Part shown: in pieces, positions 25,844 through 35,824 of the stretch
How positions within the stretch are numbered: the stretch's first letter is position 1
Layout: each line of letters opens with the position of its first letter
Assembly: GCA_002454335.1 (NCBI GenBank)
Contig: DKIP01000010.1
Span: 1-64,000, forward strand
DNA from: Cytophagaceae bacterium UBA6715
Lineage (GTDB): Bacteria; Bacteroidota; Bacteroidia; Cytophagales; Spirosomataceae
Direction of reading: 5' to 3'
DNA length: 64,000 bases
The notes under the pieces: model-generated
Database searches by the model: none
What the model was told of the DNA's origin: nothing
What the model saw: only the letters and a program-made list of their open reading frames with translations
Program-made: the position numbers and the translations under genes

Positions 25844-25940
25844 TAGTCGCTAGTCACGAGTCACTAGCCCTAGTCAATCATTAGTCGGGTGATTTAATCA
25901 GTCCGAAGTCAAAAGTCCGGAGGTTTCAGTCTGAAGTAAA
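25844..25940. repeat. AGTC-rich degenerate repeat between adk and obgE
   Basis: AGTC occurs nine times in about 90 bp. Within it lie a dyad GCTAGT/ACTAGC at 25849-25868 and near-identical copies CAGTCCGAAGT and CAGTCTGAAGT. The end of adk repeats CTTAGTT twice. The pattern is directly visible; its role is unknown. Confidence 0.7.
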
Positions 25941-25972
25941 ATCAAACAACTCGTAATCTTAACTCTTAGTTC

Positions 25973-26545
25973 TTAGTTCTTTTCAATGATGGAAACGATT
26001 TGAGCGAAAATATGCTCGATCTCCCCAACCCCATTGATTGCAGTAAATTTCCCTTGTTTCGCATAAAAATCAGCTACTGGAGCCGTTTTCTCGGTATATT
26101 CTTGAACGCGTTTACGAATTAACTCTTCGTTTTGGTCATCAGGTCTCCCGGAGGTTTTACCACGTTCTAATAGACGCTGGGTTAACTCTTCTTGTTCAAC
26201 TTCTAAGGCAATCATTTGAGAAATTCCTACGCCATGTTGCGTTAACAAATCATCCAATGCTGCAGCTTGAGCCACAGTTCGCGGAAAGCCATCAAAAATA
26301 AAGCCGGCTGCGGATTTATTTTCGTTCAACTTATTATCGATCATTCCGATAACCACGGCATCAGGAACTAATATTCCTTGATCCATTAATTTTTTGGCCT
26401 CTAAGCCTAGGGTTGTCCCTGCAGCAATTTCAGCACGCAACAAATCACCTGTAGACAAATGAATCAATCCATATTTCTCAATCAATTTTGCCGATTGAGT
26501 TCCTTTTCCGGCACCTGGAGGGCCAAATAAAACCAAGTTTAACAT
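25973..26545 (-). CDS. adk: Adenylate kinase
   Basis: From the ATG at 26545 the protein is 190 residues, the short form without an extended zinc lid. The P-loop GPPGAGKGTQ starts at residue 8, followed by HLSTGDLLRAE, GFIFDGFPRTVAQA, and the lid ERGKTSGRPDDQ. It interconverts ATP plus AMP with two ADP in the cytoplasm. It is the first of two co-oriented genes with obgE. Confidence 0.96.
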   Translation of the reverse strand: MLNLVLFGPPGAGKGTQSAKLIEKYGLIHLSTGDLLRAEIAAGTTLGLEAKKLMDQGILVPDAVVIGMIDNKLNENKSAAGFIFDGFPRTVAQAAALDDLLTQHGVGISQMIALEVEQEELTQRLLERGKTSGRPDDQNEELIRKRVQEYTEKTAPVADFYAKQGKFTAINGVGEIEHIFAQIVSIIEKN

Positions 26546-26574
26546 AAGCGTATGATTAAAATAAATGCAAAACA

Positions 26575-26582
26575 CAAAGGTA
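26575..26582 (-). promoter_or_regulatory. Probable -7 box for adk
   Basis: TACCTTTG on the minus strand matches TAnnTTTG, about 30 bp before the adk start. The -33 position (GGTG) is weak. Confidence 0.4.
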
Positions 26583-26781
26583 AGGAAAGCTCTGTGATTT
26601 ACACCTATGAAAAATAAGCTAATTACCTGATTGTTAATTATCCATTACCTTTAAATAAAATTTATAATATTTTCAAAAAATAATTATAAAACAGAATAGC
26701 ACAGATTAGAATCTTTCCTATATTGGCACGCAAGGCGGTTATGTTTTTTACGTAATGGCTATCACTCAAACCTTATCTTTT

Positions 26782-29700
26782 ATGAAAAACAATTTCTACG
26801 TAAGCAGAGTGGTCTTTCTAATGGCATTCATGTTAACCCTATCATGGGCTGCCTTTGGTCAAGATCGAAAAGTTACGGGTAGTATCCAAGATGCCCAAGG
26901 CAGTGGTATTCCCGGTGTTTCTGTAGCTGTTAAGGGTTCAACAACCGGCACAACAACAGATGGCAATGGAGCTTTCTCCATTAATGTAAAAAGCGGAAAT
27001 GCTGAATTAGTCATCACTTCGGTTGGCTATGTTGCCAAAACTGTTGCCGTTGGTAATCGTACAAGCATCACCGTAAAACTGGATGAAGACGTTAGTCAAT
27101 TGAACGAGGTTGTTGTAACAGGTTATTCTTCTCAACGGAAAAAGGATATTACAGGAGCCGTATCCGTTGTTGGCACGAAAGAACTTAATGCTGTCCCCTC
27201 AGCTTCTGTAACTCAAATGTTGCAAGGTCGTGCGTCGGGTGTAAGCGTTGGTAATGACAATTCACCAGGTGGGGGAACGATGGTTCGTATTCGTGGATTT
27301 GGTTCCATTAATAATAACTCCCCATTATATGTGATTGACGGAGTACCTACACAGGGGACTTTGAACCAAATCAACCCAGCCGATATTGAGTCAATGCAGG
27401 TATTAAAAGATGCCTCAGCAGCGTCTATCTATGGAGCTCGAGCTGCGAACGGTGTTGTCATTATCACAACTAAACGAGGTGGTGAAGGTGAACCGAAAAT
27501 CAATTTTGATATGTATACAGGAACTCAGGATGTTGGCAAAACGCTTGACTTGTTAAACACAAAAGAATTAGGTCAATACTATTATGAGTCTGAAATAGGG
27601 GCAGGAAAACCTGCAGGAACATCTCCCTCAGCTCAATATCGATTCGGGGCAGATGGTTCTCAGACAATTGCAGATTATATCTATCCCAATGTTTATGGCG
27701 CACTTCCTGCGAACTATACCTATACAAATGATATTACAGACCCCAACTTAGGTAAAACCGCATTCAATATTACCAAAGCAAATAAAGAGGGTACAGATTG
27801 GCAACGAGTAATTTTTGGTCCTGCAAAAATTTCGAATTACCAATTAGGAGCAACAGGTGGTTCCAAAAATGGAAAATATGCGATATCAGCAAGTTACTTT
27901 AATCAGGATGGTATTTTAAAGTACACAGGATATTCGCGATACTCAGTTCGTGCCAATACGGAATTCAAAAAAGGTAAATTAACATTTGGCGAAAACTTTA
28001 CTGTGACCTATGACGAGCGTATTGGTGTTCCATCAGGAAACAACAACGAATCCAATCCTATTTCATTTGCAATTCGTATTCAGCCAATCATTCCTGTATT
28101 TGATATTACCGGTGGTCCAAGTGGCCTTGGAGGAACGAACACCTCCAATCTCAACGGATTCGCTGGTTCAAGAGGTTCCAACTTAGGTAATGCACCTAAT
28201 CCATTAGCTCGTCAGTGGCGAGAAAAAGACAACCCAATTAAAGGATCGCACATTTTTGGTAATGTGTTCACAGAAATTGAATTAATTAAGGATTTAAAAG
28301 CTCGCACAAGCTTGGGTTTTGAATACAATAACTTTAATCAATCTGTGTATTTGAATCGTGATATTGAAGCTGCAGAACCTCGCTCTGCAAACAGCCTGAC
28401 CGTTTCAAATAGCTACGATCGTACTGTCACTTGGTTTAATACATTGAATTATAATAAAACCATGGGAGATCATACGGTGAATGTATTGGTGGGTACTGAA
28501 TCCGTTTCAACCTATGGCTTTGGATTCAGTGCCGCTCGGTCAAATTTCGCATTTGATGATTTATCCTATCGTTATCTGAATAATGGTTCCGCGGCAGGTT
28601 TATCTAATGCAGGTGCTGGGGCCACAATTACTGCGTTGTTCTCACAATTTGGAAAAATAAATTATGCTTACAAAGACCTTCTCTTGGCAGACTTTACTTT
28701 ACGTCGCGATGGATCGTCCCGTTTTGCTCCCGATTACCGCTATGGTATATTCCCTGCATTCTCATTAGGAGCTCGTTTGACCGAATTAGCATTCATGAAA
28801 GATTTAACTTTTGTTAATGAATTAAAAGTGCGTGGTGGCTGGGGAAAAACGGGTAATCAATTAATTCCTAACGTATACAATGCTTACACTTTGTATACAC
28901 CAGATCCAAATAACAATGCCTATGATATTTCTGGTTCAGGCAATTCCATTGCAACCGGTTTTGATATTTCACAATTTGGTAATACATCAGGACGCTGGGA
29001 AACAAACACTTCGACCAACGTAGGTTTGGATGCTAGTTTCTGGAACAACAAATTAGACGTTAACTTAGATTGGTATACGCGTACAACTTCGGATATGCTA
29101 ACGCAAGTACCAATTCCTAAAACTGCTGGAACAGCAACGATACCCTACGTAAATATTGGTGAGGTAAACAATACCGGGGTTGATATAAATGTTACATATC
29201 GTGATCAAATCGGAGATTTACGTTACAGTATTTCTGGCCAAATAAGCCAATACAAAAATAATGTAGTTAAATTAAACGATGACCCGAAAGCGACTGTATT
29301 TGGATTCTCTACACGTCTTCCTGCAATTTCAGTTACAAAGGCAGGATTACCCATTGCGAGTTTCTATGGATACATCATTGATGGTGTTATCAAAGACGAT
29401 GCTGAAGCAGCAGCGGCTCCTAAATTTGGATCCTACACGCGTGCAGGCGTATTCAAATTCCGCGATGTTAATGGCGATGGTATAATCACTGCCGCTGATA
29501 AAACGATCATTGGTAATCCACATCCTGATTTCACTTACGGTATCAACTTAAATCTTGGCTATAAAAACTGGGATTTAACCGTTTTCGCTCAAGGTGTTCA
29601 AGGTAATGAATTGTTCAACTACCAAAAATATTGGACTGACTTCAACACATTCCAAGGTAACCGTTCAAAAGACATGTTATACAACTCTTGGAAAAAACAA

Positions 29701-30036
29701 GGTGACGTAGCTTTACTACCTCGCTTGAATTCTCAAGATGGTACAAGTCAGCAAATTTCATCATACTTCGTCGAAGATGGATCTTACATGCGAATCAAGA
29801 ATATTCAATTAACCTATACGGTTCCTAAAGTATTCCTAAGCAAGATCAATTTGAGCTCTTTACAAGTATATGTTCAAGGCCAAAACTTGTTCACATTTAC
29901 GAAATACAAAGGCTTAGATCCAGATGTCAACTTGAGAACTTCGGGTAATGATAACCAAGATATCCACATGGGTATTGATGAAGGTGCATTCCCTGTTGCT
30001 AAATCATACAATGTTGGTTTAAGAGTAGGATTTTAA
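26782..30036 (+). CDS. SusC/RagA family TonB-linked outer-membrane receptor
   Basis: The protein has 1084 residues from the ATG at 26782; an ATG at 26755 would add nine residues before the signal peptide. The signal peptide ends near WAAFGQ. A CarboxypepD_reg-like domain (VTGSIQDAQGSGIPGVSVAV) leads to the SusC signature LNEVVVTGYSSQRKKDITG and the plug (VRIRGFGSINNNSPLYVIDG, VLKDASAASIYGARAANGVV). A large barrel ends in GLRVGF. With the SusD protein it imports oligomers across the outer membrane. No glycoside hydrolase, peptidase or regulator accompanies it, so the substrate is unknown. Confidence 0.95.
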   Translation: MKNNFYVSRVVFLMAFMLTLSWAAFGQDRKVTGSIQDAQGSGIPGVSVAVKGSTTGTTTDGNGAFSINVKSGNAELVITSVGYVAKTVAVGNRTSITVKLDEDVSQLNEVVVTGYSSQRKKDITGAVSVVGTKELNAVPSASVTQMLQGRASGVSVGNDNSPGGGTMVRIRGFGSINNNSPLYVIDGVPTQGTLNQINPADIESMQVLKDASAASIYGARAANGVVIITTKRGGEGEPKINFDMYTGTQDVGKTLDLLNTKELGQYYYESEIGAGKPAGTSPSAQYRFGADGSQTIADYIYPNVYGALPANYTYTNDITDPNLGKTAFNITKANKEGTDWQRVIFGPAKISNYQLGATGGSKNGKYAISASYFNQDGILKYTGYSRYSVRANTEFKKGKLTFGENFTVTYDERIGVPSGNNNESNPISFAIRIQPIIPVFDITGGPSGLGGTNTSNLNGFAGSRGSNLGNAPNPLARQWREKDNPIKGSHIFGNVFTEIELIKDLKARTSLGFEYNNFNQSVYLNRDIEAAEPRSANSLTVSNSYDRTVTWFNTLNYNKTMGDHTVNVLVGTESVSTYGFGFSAARSNFAFDDLSYRYLNNGSAAGLSNAGAGATITALFSQFGKINYAYKDLLLADFTLRRDGSSRFAPDYRYGIFPAFSLGARLTELAFMKDLTFVNELKVRGGWGKTGNQLIPNVYNAYTLYTPDPNNNAYDISGSGNSIATGFDISQFGNTSGRWETNTSTNVGLDASFWNNKLDVNLDWYTRTTSDMLTQVPIPKTAGTATIPYVNIGEVNNTGVDINVTYRDQIGDLRYSISGQISQYKNNVVKLNDDPKATVFGFSTRLPAISVTKAGLPIASFYGYIIDGVIKDDAEAAAAPKFGSYTRAGVFKFRDVNGDGIITAADKTIIGNPHPDFTYGINLNLGYKNWDLTVFAQGVQGNELFNYQKYWTDFNTFQGNRSKDMLYNSWKKQGDVALLPRLNSQDGTSQQISSYFVEDGSYMRIKNIQLTYTVPKVFLSKINLSSLQVYVQGQNLFTFTKYKGLDPDVNLRTSGNDNQDIHMGIDEGAFPVAKSYNVGLRVGF

Positions 30037-30071
30037 TTAGATATATCATTTGAAAATAAATCAGATATAAA

Positions 30072-31850
30072 ATGAAAAAGTTAATCATAATCGCTTCATT
30101 AGTCGCGACAGTCGGTGTCAACTTTTCTTGTTCAGATAGTTTCTTCGCAATTGAACCACAAGGTGCTGCGTCGTTAACTTCATTGAGTAATAAGAATGGC
30201 GTAAACGCCTTATTAATTGGAGCCTACTCCCTTATGGATGGTGTAGGTGCTGGAAATACAGGACGTCAGTCCACAATTTCAAATTACGTTTTTGGCGGTA
30301 TTACCTCTGGTGATGCGGTAAAAGGAACGGATATTGGCGATCAGCCAGAGCAAGAGTACATCGAGCAATTCAACTGGCTTTCCGATAACACTTATTTCTT
30401 AGGGAAATGGCAACATTCGTATGATGGAGTAGCTCGTGCTAATGAAGCGTTGATGCTTGCCAAAAGTGCTGATATCAAAGACATGACGGATGCAGAAAAA
30501 ACACAGGTTGTTGCAGAAGCTCGTTTCTTACGTGGTCACTTCCATTTCGAAGCTAAGAAAATGTGGAACATGGTACCCTACATCGATGAGAACATCTACA
30601 AGCGTGATGATCCAAATTCAACGAAGGTTCCTAATGATAAAGATATATGGTCCAACATTGAGGCGGACTTCAAATTTGCGGCAGATAACCTTCCTGCTAC
30701 TCAGGCACAAAAAGGTCGTGCAACCAAATGGGCTGCCAAAACATACTTAGCAAAGGCGTTACTATTTCAAAAGAAATACCAAGCTGCCAAGGAATTGTTA
30801 CTAGATGTTTATAATAATTCAGGCAAAAAATTAATGCCCAATTATCATGACAACTACCGTAACATTACGAACAACAATGCCGAATCTATTTTCGAAGTGG
30901 AATTCTCAGTAAATGATGGCTCTACAGGTAACAATGGTAACGTAGGTGATAACTTAAACTGGCCTTACTCAGCAAACGCGCCAGGACGCGGATGTTGCGG
31001 ATTTTACTTGCCTTCACATAATTTAGTGAATGCATTTAAAACAGATGCAGATGGTTTGCCTATGATTGGAACAAAAGCAGATGGCACTCAGGATACCTAC
31101 AACGCAATTGATTTACCAAACGATCAAGGCTTAAAATCTGACCAAGCTTTCACCTTAAAGAAAGATGTACCCGTGGATCCTCGTCTAGATTGGACCGTGG
31201 GCCGTCGTGGTGTCAATTTCCTAGATTGGGGACAAATGCCGGGGTTCTCTTGGATTCGTAACCAAAATTATTCAGGCCCATTCATCGGTAAGAAATGGAT
31301 GTATTATCTCGCAGATGAGGGAAGTTCAACGCATTCAACGAGTAGACGCGCAGTCAATAACAACTACCGTTTGTTAAAATTGTCATCTGTCATTTTATGG
31401 TTGGCAGAATGTGAGGTCGAACTCGGCAACTTAGCTGAGGCAGAAAAATACGTGAACTTAATTCGCAACCGTGCGAAAACAGGTTCGGTGCAAGATGCTT
31501 CTGTTAATTATGTCATCAACCCTTACCCCGTCGGAACATTTGCAGCTAAAGGAAAAGAATATGCACAAAATGCCGTTCGTATGGAAAACCGCTTAGAGTT
31601 TGCGATGGAAGGTCACCGATTCTTCGATTTAGTTCGTTGGGGCATTGCAGAACCTTACTTAAACAAATACTTAAAAGAAGAATCCGTTAACGGTACAGAT
31701 GCGGCAGGCAGAACTTATAACAAACGTGGATATTTAGTAGGAAAATCATTCAAATCAGGAAGAAATGAATACTTCCCATTGCCAAATGATGAAATCCTAA
31801 ATTCACAAAAAGCAGGTTCTCCAACTTTAAAACAAAATCCTGGTTATTAA
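30072..31850 (+). CDS. RagB/SusD family surface lipoprotein
   Basis: The protein has 592 residues with a lipoprotein signal ending at FSC (Cys20). TPR-like helical stretches (ARANEALMLAKSADI, AEARFLRGHFHFEAKKMW) and the C-terminal RMENRLEFAMEGHRFFDLVRWG are diagnostic of SusD. It forms the lid over the SusC barrel and captures substrate at the cell surface. It follows its SusC partner by 35 bp and is closed by a terminator 20 bp after the stop. Confidence 0.95.
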   Translation: MKKLIIIASLVATVGVNFSCSDSFFAIEPQGAASLTSLSNKNGVNALLIGAYSLMDGVGAGNTGRQSTISNYVFGGITSGDAVKGTDIGDQPEQEYIEQFNWLSDNTYFLGKWQHSYDGVARANEALMLAKSADIKDMTDAEKTQVVAEARFLRGHFHFEAKKMWNMVPYIDENIYKRDDPNSTKVPNDKDIWSNIEADFKFAADNLPATQAQKGRATKWAAKTYLAKALLFQKKYQAAKELLLDVYNNSGKKLMPNYHDNYRNITNNNAESIFEVEFSVNDGSTGNNGNVGDNLNWPYSANAPGRGCCGFYLPSHNLVNAFKTDADGLPMIGTKADGTQDTYNAIDLPNDQGLKSDQAFTLKKDVPVDPRLDWTVGRRGVNFLDWGQMPGFSWIRNQNYSGPFIGKKWMYYLADEGSSTHSTSRRAVNNNYRLLKLSSVILWLAECEVELGNLAEAEKYVNLIRNRAKTGSVQDASVNYVINPYPVGTFAAKGKEYAQNAVRMENRLEFAMEGHRFFDLVRWGIAEPYLNKYLKEESVNGTDAAGRTYNKRGYLVGKSFKSGRNEYFPLPNDEILNSQKAGSPTLKQNPGY

Positions 31851-31869
31851 TTCGTTTTTTGTTTCATTT

Positions 31870-31897
31870 AAAAGTCAGGGCCAAAGCCCTGACTTTT
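31870..31897 (+). terminator. Terminator after the SusC/SusD unit
   Basis: A perfect 12-bp stem (AAAAGTCAGGGC / GCCCTGACTTTT) with a CAAA loop runs into a T tract. Confidence 0.9.
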
Positions 31898-31924
31898 TTT
31901 ATATAATCTAGACTAGAATTAACC

Positions 31925-31932
31925 TATATTTG
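31925..31932 (+). promoter_or_regulatory. Probable -7 box for the nitroreductase gene
   Basis: TATATTTG matches TAnnTTTG 17 bp before the start codon. No clear -33 box is present 19 nt upstream. Confidence 0.4.
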
Positions 31933-31948
31933 AATAAAATATCCCTTT

Positions 31949-32674
31949 ATGCTAGCTGAACAATTTGAACAAATCATCCAAAAAAGAAGATCCAATCGTC
32001 TCTTCGACGAAAATATTCACGTAGACGATTCCGTTATTCAGCGCAGTTTAGAACGTGCCATATTATCGCCCAATAGTAGCAATATGCAACTATGGGAATT
32101 TCACTGGATTCAAAGCCCTGAGAAAAAAGCAGAATTTCATGCGCTATGTTTAGGGCAATCAGCAGCTAAAAACCCGGCATACCTTGTCGTTTTTGTCACG
32201 CGTCAAGATCACTGGAAACAACATGCTCAATGGAATTTAAATCAAATCAAAAATGCACTAAAAGGCAAAGAACCCGGCAAAAGAGAGAAAAGAGGATTGC
32301 AGTATTATGGCCAATTAATGCCCTTACTTTACCGACAAGATATCATCGGAATATTCACGCTCATCCGGAAATCCATGTGTTTCTTCATGGGTATCCGTAA
32401 ACCATTTATGCGTTTTGGAGGAAAAGCAGACCAACGCGTTATGGTGCATAAATCATGTGCTTTAGCGGCGCAAACATTCATGTTATCAATTGCCGCTGAG
32501 GGGTTTGACACGTGTCCCATGGAAGGATTCGATGCCGTTCGCGTAAAAAAAGCATTGAATTTACCATCAGGCGCAGAAATCAATATGATTATTTCAGTGG
32601 GTAAAGGTACGCAAGATGGAGTTTGGGGTGAGCGTTTCCGTTTACCTTATGACGAAGTTGTTATCAAACACTAA
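31949..32674 (+). CDS. Nitroreductase family protein
   Basis: The protein has 241 residues. The N-terminal IIQKRRSNRLFDE and ILSPNSSNMQLWEFHW form the FMN-binding region of the nitroreductase fold, with SIAAEGFDTCPMEGFD and EINMIISVGKG in the C-terminal part. Such flavoenzymes reduce nitro groups, quinones or other acceptors with NAD(P)H. A central insert (about residues 95-150, basic and aromatic) is longer than in minimal members. The real substrate is unknown. Its stop overlaps that of convergent priA by 4 bp. Confidence 0.85.
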   Translation: MLAEQFEQIIQKRRSNRLFDENIHVDDSVIQRSLERAILSPNSSNMQLWEFHWIQSPEKKAEFHALCLGQSAAKNPAYLVVFVTRQDHWKQHAQWNLNQIKNALKGKEPGKREKRGLQYYGQLMPLLYRQDIIGIFTLIRKSMCFFMGIRKPFMRFGGKADQRVMVHKSCALAAQTFMLSIAAEGFDTCPMEGFDAVRVKKALNLPSGAEINMIISVGKGTQDGVWGERFRLPYDEVVIKH

Positions 32675-35172
32675 AGACAATCAACATCGGGAACAACTTG
32701 AACCCCTTTGAAATCGGGTTTACTAGGCAACGCATCTAGAACCAATCGAAGATCCAATTTAAATTGGGCCAAGGATACTCCTTTTTCTAATTTGATTAGA
32801 ATTTCCATGACAAATTGATTGCGAATTCGCTCAATTAAGGGACGCTCTGGGCCTAATATACGGCCATGGCCATATTTAGCTTTTAACATCGAGCCTAATT
32901 CAAATGCAGCTTTCTCCACTTGATTGGATTCCATGTGGCGTAGCGTCAACTTAATTAAACGAACAAAGGGCGGATAATGATATCCCTCTCGCTCTACAAT
33001 TTCATCCGCATACAAGGCTGCATAATCACCCGATTGAATGTATTGAAATAAGCGGTGACTAGGTTGATTCGTTTGAATAAATACCTGGCCTTGCTCATCT
33101 CGCCTACCGGCTCTTCCAGCCACCTGCGTGATTAATTGAAACGCCCGCTCATGTGCTCTGAAATCAGGGAAGTTGATGATTCGGTCCGCGTCAAAAATGG
33201 CCACGGTAGAAAGCCCTTCAAAATCGAGCCCTTTGGCCACCATTTGAGTCCCGACTAATATATCAATATTCCCCGACTGAATCTCAGCCAATAAACTATT
33301 AAAAGCAGATTTAGAACGTGTGGTGTCTAAGTCCATCCGACCGATTCGCGCATCAGGAATAAGTAATTGTAGTTCTTCTTCCAGCTTTTCAGTCCCATAA
33401 CCCATCGTTTTCAGATTCGTTCCCCCACAAGCACCACATCGGCGTAATAATCCTTCACGATAGCCACAATAGTGACAGCGTAATTCTTGATCTTTAGCGT
33501 GATAGGTCAGACTCACGTCGCATTGATTACATTCTGCAATCCAATCGCAATCTTGACATTGAATATAAGGCGAATAACCTCTACGATTTTGGAATAATAA
33601 ACTTTGCTTTCCTTTCTGAAAATTTTGATCCAACATCGTGATCAAATCCACTGAAAATCCGCCCTTCATCTGCTTCATTTTGGTGGCGTATTTGGTATCA
33701 ATCAAAGTCATTTCCGGTAAGGTAGCCTTCCCAAATCGTTCCATTAAACTCACTAACCCATATTTACCCTGCTTGGCTTGATAATACGATTCGATGGAAG
33801 GAGTTGCGGAGCCTAAAAGCACCTTCGCTTTTTGTTGGCCCGCTAATACCATCGCCACATCACGTGCATGGTAGCGCGGGGCTGGATCGACCTGTTTAAA
33901 CGAAGACTCATGTTCCTCATCTACAATAATCAAGCCCAAGCGCGAAAATGGCAAGAAAACCGCTGAACGAACCCCAACCACAAATGGATATTTCCCTTCC
34001 ACAATCGATTTCCAGACCTCCACCCGCTCATTGTCGGAGAATTTCGAATGGTAAATCCCCACCTGCTCTCCAAATATTTTCTTTAATCGAGCTACAATCT
34101 GAGTCGTCAAAGCAATTTCAGGCAATAGATATAACACCTGATCGCCATTGGCCAAGGCCTCTTGTATTAATCGTATATAAATTTCCGTCTTACCACTTCC
34201 TGTGATACCATGCAATAAAACGGTCTCTTTTTTTTGAAACTGCTGGAGAATAGACTGATACGCCTTCTCTTGGGGGCCATTCAAATCAAAACTCGCCGGA
34301 ATAAAATCATCAGAATCAGTTCCAAAACGAGACACGATGATTTCAAAAGATTCAAAAATGCCATGTTTTATGAGTGTTTGCAAAGCGCTTTCCGACAAGC
34401 CAGCTTGCGTGAAACTCGATTTCTCCAGACCACGCAGGTTCGATTCTGCGTCACGCATAACTGGAATAAACTGTAAGTAATGCAAAAGAACACTGATTTG
34501 CTTAGTCTTGGATTCTAATTCACCTATCAGCGTCGTAATAGCATCCTTATTCGCATACGCTTGGGCTAAGCGAATACGTCGCTGAACCTTTGGCGTATAT
34601 CGGTCTTTTAATTCATCATATATCAATATCGCCCCCTTGCCCACCATCGCTTTGATGTGATGATAGGGACTTTTTACTTCGGCGACCCGCGCTACTTCAT
34701 CGTAGGAGAGGGACCCTTTTTCTTGAATCGCTTGATAGATGACAGTTTCTTTATCCGTCAATTCTTGCATTGCTTGAAACTCCGGATGAATTTGCACCTT
34801 CGATTGACTGGATATCTTAAGTCCTGCCGGCAAAGCCACTTGGAATACCTCGCCCGGGTAGCACATGTAGTAATTAGCTACCCATTGAAACAAAGCAATT
34901 TGAGAGGCCGTCACCAAGGGGGATTCGTCGAGAATCTCCAAGATATATTTCGCTTGGTATTGTTTCGGCGGCTGGTGATGAACACTGACAATAACAGCGG
35001 TCAACACTTTGGTACTCCCAAAAGGAACAACGATGCGGAGGCCCGCCTCAACCCAGCTAGCCCATTGTCGGGGCACCCGATAAGTAAAATAGCGAGGAAT
35101 GGGCAAAGGGAGAAGTGCATCAACAAAAACTGTTAATTCTTCTGACTCAAAAAGTACGTTGGATTCCCCCAT
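32671..35172 (-). CDS. priA: Primosomal protein N' (PriA helicase)
   Basis: The protein has 833 residues. The N-terminal 3'-end binding region begins FVDALLPLPIPRYFTYRVP. The helicase core has Walker A GITGSGKTEIY near residue 320 and the DEAH-type IIVDEEHESSFKQ. Eight cysteines bind two zinc ions (CQDCDWIAECNQC and CHYCG ... CGACGG). QVAGRAGRR marks the last helicase motif. PriA restarts stalled replication forks. It is the last gene of pyk-plsC-gldD-priA, 44 bp after gldD, with a 15-bp palindrome in that gap. Confidence 0.96.
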   Translation of the reverse strand: MGESNVLFESEELTVFVDALLPLPIPRYFTYRVPRQWASWVEAGLRIVVPFGSTKVLTAVIVSVHHQPPKQYQAKYILEILDESPLVTASQIALFQWVANYYMCYPGEVFQVALPAGLKISSQSKVQIHPEFQAMQELTDKETVIYQAIQEKGSLSYDEVARVAEVKSPYHHIKAMVGKGAILIYDELKDRYTPKVQRRIRLAQAYANKDAITTLIGELESKTKQISVLLHYLQFIPVMRDAESNLRGLEKSSFTQAGLSESALQTLIKHGIFESFEIIVSRFGTDSDDFIPASFDLNGPQEKAYQSILQQFQKKETVLLHGITGSGKTEIYIRLIQEALANGDQVLYLLPEIALTTQIVARLKKIFGEQVGIYHSKFSDNERVEVWKSIVEGKYPFVVGVRSAVFLPFSRLGLIIVDEEHESSFKQVDPAPRYHARDVAMVLAGQQKAKVLLGSATPSIESYYQAKQGKYGLVSLMERFGKATLPEMTLIDTKYATKMKQMKGGFSVDLITMLDQNFQKGKQSLLFQNRRGYSPYIQCQDCDWIAECNQCDVSLTYHAKDQELRCHYCGYREGLLRRCGACGGTNLKTMGYGTEKLEEELQLLIPDARIGRMDLDTTRSKSAFNSLLAEIQSGNIDILVGTQMVAKGLDFEGLSTVAIFDADRIINFPDFRAHERAFQLITQVAGRAGRRDEQGQVFIQTNQPSHRLFQYIQSGDYAALYADEIVEREGYHYPPFVRLIKLTLRHMESNQVEKAAFELGSMLKAKYGHGRILGPERPLIERIRNQFVMEILIKLEKGVSLAQFKLDLRLVLDALPSKPDFKGVQVVPDVDCL

Positions 35173-35195
35173 AATAAGCTACAAATAAACAGAAA

Positions 35196-35210
35196 GTTCA
35201 GGAACTGAAC
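35196..35210. promoter_or_regulatory. 15-bp palindrome upstream of priA
   Basis: GTTCAG-GAA-CTGAAC is a perfect 6-3-6 inverted repeat in the short gap between gldD and priA. It is too short and lacks a T run for a strong terminator, so a protein site is possible. Function unknown. Confidence 0.4.
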
Positions 35211-35216
35211 AAGTCG

Positions 35217-35822
35217 TTATTTCCAAGATAGCGTTTGAATCAAATGCAAGGCATCCTGCTTCAGAAACTGAATAATTGGGGCTAAAGAATCGTTTTGGGT
35301 CGCTGTTTTTACATAGATTGCTCCACGTAAAAAATGTTTTGTGCTATCTGTGGTAAAAAACTGCAAGGACGTTGCCACTTCTCCATTCAATTCAATCAAT
35401 CCCGCTTTTCTTCCATCCGGTGTTACCATAACATAATCATGAATTCCGGCGGCCTTACCCTGATGCTTGTAGGCTAAAGCAAATGCATCATTGATGAGTG
35501 CCTTCATTTTTTGTTTATCTCCTCCCAATGGCTTGTAGGTGATTTGAATAAATGCATCCCAACGGGGATAGTACAAATAAATCCAATGGGGTTCGGCTTT
35601 AAAGACTTCTCTTTTATTCCCAATCGTAACGGTATCTGGAATTACCTTAGCGAACTTTGAAACTTCAAATTGATAGGGATGGCCTGCCTCCAAAGAAACG
35701 TATTGGGCCTTTGGAAGATCGATGCGATTGTAACCCTTTGGTCGGGGAACATCACCCGTCTGCTTTTGCTCACAAGCGAACAATGCACATATAATCCCCA
35801 TCAAGTATAGATATTTCATCAT
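35217..35822 (-). CDS. gldD: Gliding motility lipoprotein GldD
   Basis: The protein has 201 residues with a lipoprotein signal ending ALFAC (Cys17). After the signal comes PRPKGYNRIDLPKAQY, the conserved GldD start, and later EPHWIYLYYPRWDAFIQITY and AYKHQGKAAGIHDYV. GldD is needed for gliding in Flavobacterium and is a widespread accessory of the type IX secretion/gliding machinery in Bacteroidota. It sits 2 bp after plsC within a housekeeping unit and away from the main gld operon. Two consecutive ATG codons make the start ambiguous by one residue. Confidence 0.9.
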   Translation of the reverse strand: MMKYLYLMGIICALFACEQKQTGDVPRPKGYNRIDLPKAQYVSLEAGHPYQFEVSKFAKVIPDTVTIGNKREVFKAEPHWIYLYYPRWDAFIQITYKPLGGDKQKMKALINDAFALAYKHQGKAAGIHDYVMVTPDGRKAGLIELNGEVATSLQFFTTDSTKHFLRGAIYVKTATQNDSLAPIIQFLKQDALHLIQTLSWK

Positions 35823-35824
35823 AA

